A stretch of 64,000 bases of DNA. Source: JANQMX01 sp965247175 (GTDB lineage Bacteria; Pseudomonadota; Alphaproteobacteria; Kiloniellales; DSM-21159). Shown piece after piece: positions 61,646 through 64,000 of the stretch. The DNA is taken from contig OZ252006.1 of NCBI GenBank assembly GCA_965247175.1, positions 3,348,001 through 3,412,000 of the forward strand. Direction: 5' to 3'. The notes beneath the pieces are model-generated. The model saw nothing but the letters and a program-made list of their open reading frames with translations, had not been told where the DNA came from and ran no database searches. A program made the position numbers and the translations under genes. Numbering within the stretch: position 1 is the first letter of the stretch; each line of letters opens with the position of its first letter.

Positions 61646-62866
61646 TCAGGCGCTCTGTGCGGCCAGCGCCGCCGGGCCCCGGGTGCGACGGGCGGCGCGG
61701 TGCTCTGCCCTGATGAGCCAGACCACCGCGAGTCCGGCCAGGCTGGCGAAGACCAGGCCCGCGGCGACGAAGCCCATGGGCTCCCAGGCCTCCATGGCGG
61801 CGCCGAAGGCCGGCGGGCCGCCGAGCGTGCCGAGCTGGTAGAGCACCAGGAAGGCGGCGTTGGCGGCGGCCAGGTCCCTGACCGGCAGGCGCTCGCCCAG
61901 GATGGCGAGGCCCAGCGTGTAGTAGGCGCAGGCCACGCCGCCGAGCACGAAGACGGCGACCAGGGCGAGCAGCGGGCTGCTGCCCACGGCGAGGCCGGCC
62001 GGGAGGGCCAGGGCCACGAAGCCCGCGATCAGCCCGAGCATCAGCCGCTCGCGCCGCATGCGGTCGGCCAGCCAGCCGAACAGGAAGGCGAGCACGACGC
62101 CGCCCCACAGAAAGGCGCTGACCAGATGCAAAGCCGTGTCGGCGCTCGCCTCCTGGCGCAGGGCGAAGTTGGGAAGCAGCGAAATGTAGGAATATTCGAT
62201 CACACCGGCGACCAGGGCGCCGACCATGCCGATGGGCACGGCGCGCGCGATGGTCAGGAAGCTGCCCGAGGCGTGCGCCTCCATGGGCGGCGCCAGACGC
62301 CAGGCCAGCAGCAGCGGAATGCTGGCCAGAAGCAGCGCGGCCCCACCGAGGAAGTAGGGCGCATCGCCGTCCATCGGCAGGACACCGAGGGCGATCGGGC
62401 CGGCGCCGTAACCGCCGAAGAGCGCCACCACATAGAGGGCCAGCACCCGGCCGCGCGTCTCCTCGCTGCTGACGCTGTTGATCCAGGTCTCACCGAGCAG
62501 CCAGGGGAACAGCAACCCGAGGCCCATCAGAAAGCGCAAGACCATCCAGCCCTCGACGCTTTGCCACAGGGGCAGCAGGGCGAAGCCGATCAGGCCCAGC
62601 ACGCAGCCGCCCGCCATGGCCGGCACGAATCCGAGGCGGGCCGAGATGCGCGGCGCGAAGGGCAGGAGCACGAGGGCGGCCAGCGCCGGCATGCCGGCGG
62701 CGAGGCCGGTCACCCAAGCGGGCGCCCCCCAGGCTTCGAAGGTGAGCGAGGTGAGCGGATAGCCGACGCCGTGCGCCAACCCGAGAAAGAAAGTCGCCAC
62801 GACGACGACGGCGATGCCGAGCGCGCGATCGTTTCGGCTCAGCAATGAGGTCGAAGCTGTTGCCAT
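61646..62866 (-). CDS. MFS transporter (YcaD/UhpC-like drug exporter type)
   Basis: Twelve-helix MFS protein of 406 aa. VVVVATFFLGLAHGVGYPLTSLTFEAWGAPAWVTGLAAGMPALAALVLLPFAPRI at the start and GWLADRMRRERLMLG in the central loop match the YcaD-like group of exporters. RFLMGLGLLFPWLLGETWINSV is a family motif. ATG at 62866 follows AGGAGAC. Divergent from a TetR gene, the common repressor-exporter pair. Substrate unknown. Confidence 0.9.
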   Translation of the reverse strand: MATASTSLLSRNDRALGIAVVVVATFFLGLAHGVGYPLTSLTFEAWGAPAWVTGLAAGMPALAALVLLPFAPRISARLGFVPAMAGGCVLGLIGFALLPLWQSVEGWMVLRFLMGLGLLFPWLLGETWINSVSSEETRGRVLALYVVALFGGYGAGPIALGVLPMDGDAPYFLGGAALLLASIPLLLAWRLAPPMEAHASGSFLTIARAVPIGMVGALVAGVIEYSYISLLPNFALRQEASADTALHLVSAFLWGGVVLAFLFGWLADRMRRERLMLGLIAGFVALALPAGLAVGSSPLLALVAVFVLGGVACAYYTLGLAILGERLPVRDLAAANAAFLVLYQLGTLGGPPAFGAAMEAWEPMGFVAAGLVFASLAGLAVVWLIRAEHRAARRTRGPAALAAQSA

Positions 62867-62924
62867 GGAGAGTCTCCTGAAGAGTCGTCTGTCTCCCCAG
62901 TGCCCAGGGCACCGGAGACTTGAT

Positions 62925-62962
62925 TTCTGCATTGCAAAGATATAAATTCTGCACTATAGAGA
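62925..62962. promoter_or_regulatory. TetR promoter and tandem operator candidates
   Basis: TTCTGCATTGCAAAGA (62925-62940) and TTCTGCACTATAGAGA (62947-62962), spaced 22 bp, match at 12 of 16 positions. Promoter elements TTGCAA (62932-62937) and TATAGA (62955-62960), 17 nt apart, lie within them. Confidence 0.55.
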
Positions 62963-62982
62963 TTTCAAGAGGACTCGTTGAT

Positions 62983-63651
62983 TTGCCGAGAAAATCTGTG
63001 CGGCCCGGCCCCAAGGGCCTGGCACCGGAGGAGATCGTGATGGCCGCCATCGCGGTCTTGGAGGAGGAAGGCCTGGGCGGCTTCAGCGTCCGCAAGGTCG
63101 CGGCGCTGATCGGCTGCGACGTCATGGCCGTGCTCTATCACTACAAGTCCAAGGAGGGCTTGGAGCGGGCCATGGCCGACGCGCTCAACGCGCGCCTGGT
63201 GCCCGTCGATCCCGAAGCGCCCTGGCGGACCCGCCTGGCCGAGCTGGCCTGGCAGTACCGGGCGCTGGCGCTGACCTTCCCCAAGACCTTTCCGCTGCTG
63301 CTCCGCTTCTGGGTCACCGGCCCGGCCGACTACCGCCACGCGGAGATGGTCTACCAGGCCCTGGAGGATGCCGGCCTGTCCGACGAGGAGGTCGTCGACT
63401 GCTGCTTCGGCTGGTACGCCAGCGTGCTGGGCCTCGCCGCCGCCGAGGCGGGCGGGCTGCTGCAGCCGGCAAGCGCCGAGATGCTGGCCGAGGTGGAGAG
63501 CCTCTCGCCGGGCGACTATCCCATCACCGTCCGCCTGCTGCCGGCCTTCCGCAGGCAGCGGGAGGGCCGTAGCTTCGCCCTGATGGTCGAGGCGACCCTG
63601 ACGGGCATCGAGCGTACGCTGGTCGGGCGTTCGGGCACGTCCGCAGGCTAA
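62983..63651 (+). CDS. TetR family transcriptional regulator
   Basis: Repressor-type regulator of 222 aa. HTH at residues about 15-60 (APEEIVMAAIAVLEEEGLGGFSVRKVAALIGCDVMAVLYHYKSKEGLERAMADAL) and a TetR_C-like ligand domain (LAWQYRALALTFPKTFPLLLRFWVTGP). TTG at 62983 is used because it follows AAGAGGA at 9 nt; GTG at 62998 is an alternative. Divergent from the MFS exporter gene it probably represses. It converges with the next gene and overlaps its stop by 3-4 bp. Confidence 0.9.
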   Translation: MPRKSVRPGPKGLAPEEIVMAAIAVLEEEGLGGFSVRKVAALIGCDVMAVLYHYKSKEGLERAMADALNARLVPVDPEAPWRTRLAELAWQYRALALTFPKTFPLLLRFWVTGPADYRHAEMVYQALEDAGLSDEEVVDCCFGWYASVLGLAAAEAGGLLQPASAEMLAEVESLSPGDYPITVRLLPAFRRQREGRSFALMVEATLTGIERTLVGRSGTSAG

Positions 63652-64000
63652 GCTCGCAGAAATCGCCGGCAGAGTTCGTCGGCGAAGGCGTGATGAGCGT
63701 GCCAGTCCGCCGCCACGGCTTTGCCGTACGTCACCACGCTGCTCAGGTGTGCTTCTGGGCCATCGCCGGTCGCAACATCGCGGATGGACACGCTCGCGCG
63801 TGGCCAAATTGAGAGCGCGTCGTCGATCCGCGCGGCGGCGAGAGCACGCCGAAGCGGAACGATCCGGCCGTGCGGAAGCTCGAGCGCGCACTGTGCGTAG
63901 AGCGCCGTGAGATGCAGGATCGCGGACCGCCTTGCCCGCGGGTCCGGCCCCTGGCTGTGTTGCAGCGCATAGGCGTCCGTCAGCATCTGATGCGCGGGCC
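63648..64000 (-). CDS. DUF5946-like protein, partial (N-terminus beyond the right edge)
   Basis: C-terminal 117 residues of a protein whose start lies beyond base 64000. The segment HQMLTDAYALQHSQGPDPRARRSAILHLTALYAQ resembles DUF5946 proteins, which in complete form carry zinc-binding cysteines at the N-terminus; that part is not in the window. Later AADWHAHHAFADELCRRFL. Function unknown. It converges with the TetR gene. Confidence 0.7.
   Translation of the reverse strand, partial: PAHQMLTDAYALQHSQGPDPRARRSAILHLTALYAQCALELPHGRIVPLRRALAAARIDDALSIWPRASVSIRDVATGDGPEAHLSSVVTYGKAVAADWHAHHAFADELCRRFLRA

Noticed and set aside
61526..62848. 440-codon frame antisense to the MFS exporter gene
   Set aside because: Extremely Gln/Arg/Gly/His-rich; mirror image of membrane-helix codons.

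Overview
The window is a high-GC stretch of an alphaproteobacterial chromosome, most likely from the Rhodospirillales/Rhodovibrionales part of the class. This is an inference from gene content: a MucR-type regulator, both a Mur-like Fur and an Irr protein, the ornithine-lipid acyltransferase pair OlsB/OlsA, a TIGR02186 (Alph_Pro_TM) protein, a YlxR domain joined to an L7Ae-like domain, and irr placed head-to-head with fabA-fabB-fabI. No 16S rRNA gene is present, so the genus cannot be named.

Layout. 1-4.5 kb: the end of an RND efflux operon (permease running off the left edge, membrane fusion protein, a small YdhR-like protein) and a threonine-dehydratase-like gene. 5-7.7 kb: murJ and trpS. 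8-10.2 kb: a coupled TauE-like transporter / TIGR02186 / universal stress protein operon. 10.5-19 kb: a dense core block (Nfu scaffold, RutE-like nitroreductase, tsaB, rimI, mucR, fur, olsB-olsA, miaB, phoH, ybeY, corC). 20-34 kb: lnt, an HTH regulator, metK, trmB and the classic translation/RNA operon rimP-nusA-ylxR-infB-rbfA-truB-rpsO-pnp. 34-39 kb: a hypothetical protein, a glycerophosphodiesterase, another hypothetical, and an orphan periplasmic binding protein divergent from a HAMP-PAS class III cyclase. 39-45 kb: fabA-fabB-fabI divergent from irr, then a rubrerythrin / iron-sulfur / DUF3501 operon with an Irr-box-like palindrome in its promoter. A tRNA-Ser(GGA) lies at 45.8 kb. From 46 kb to the right edge the content turns accessory: an old-yellow-enzyme, several LysR/Lrp/TetR regulators with their targets, a PLP lyase-RidA-transporter module, a Gdx-like SMR pump, a second RidA-like protein coupled to a DUF7002-like gene, Cu/Zn superoxide dismutase, and a DabA-DabB inorganic carbon uptake pair with its LysR regulator.

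The strongest candidates for poorly described biology are: (i) the rubrerythrin / HdrD-GlcF-like Fe-S protein / DUF3501 operon (42.3-45.1 kb); (ii) the TauE-TIGR02186-USP operon (8.0-10.2 kb); (iii) the RidA-like protein lacking the catalytic arginine, coupled to a DUF7002-like protein (53.0-54.1 kb); (iv) two families of intergenic repeats, one a roughly 160-bp element with terminal inverted repeats in three copies, the other very long inverted repeats sharing a common arm. All functional statements come from reading the sequence by eye; no database search was run.
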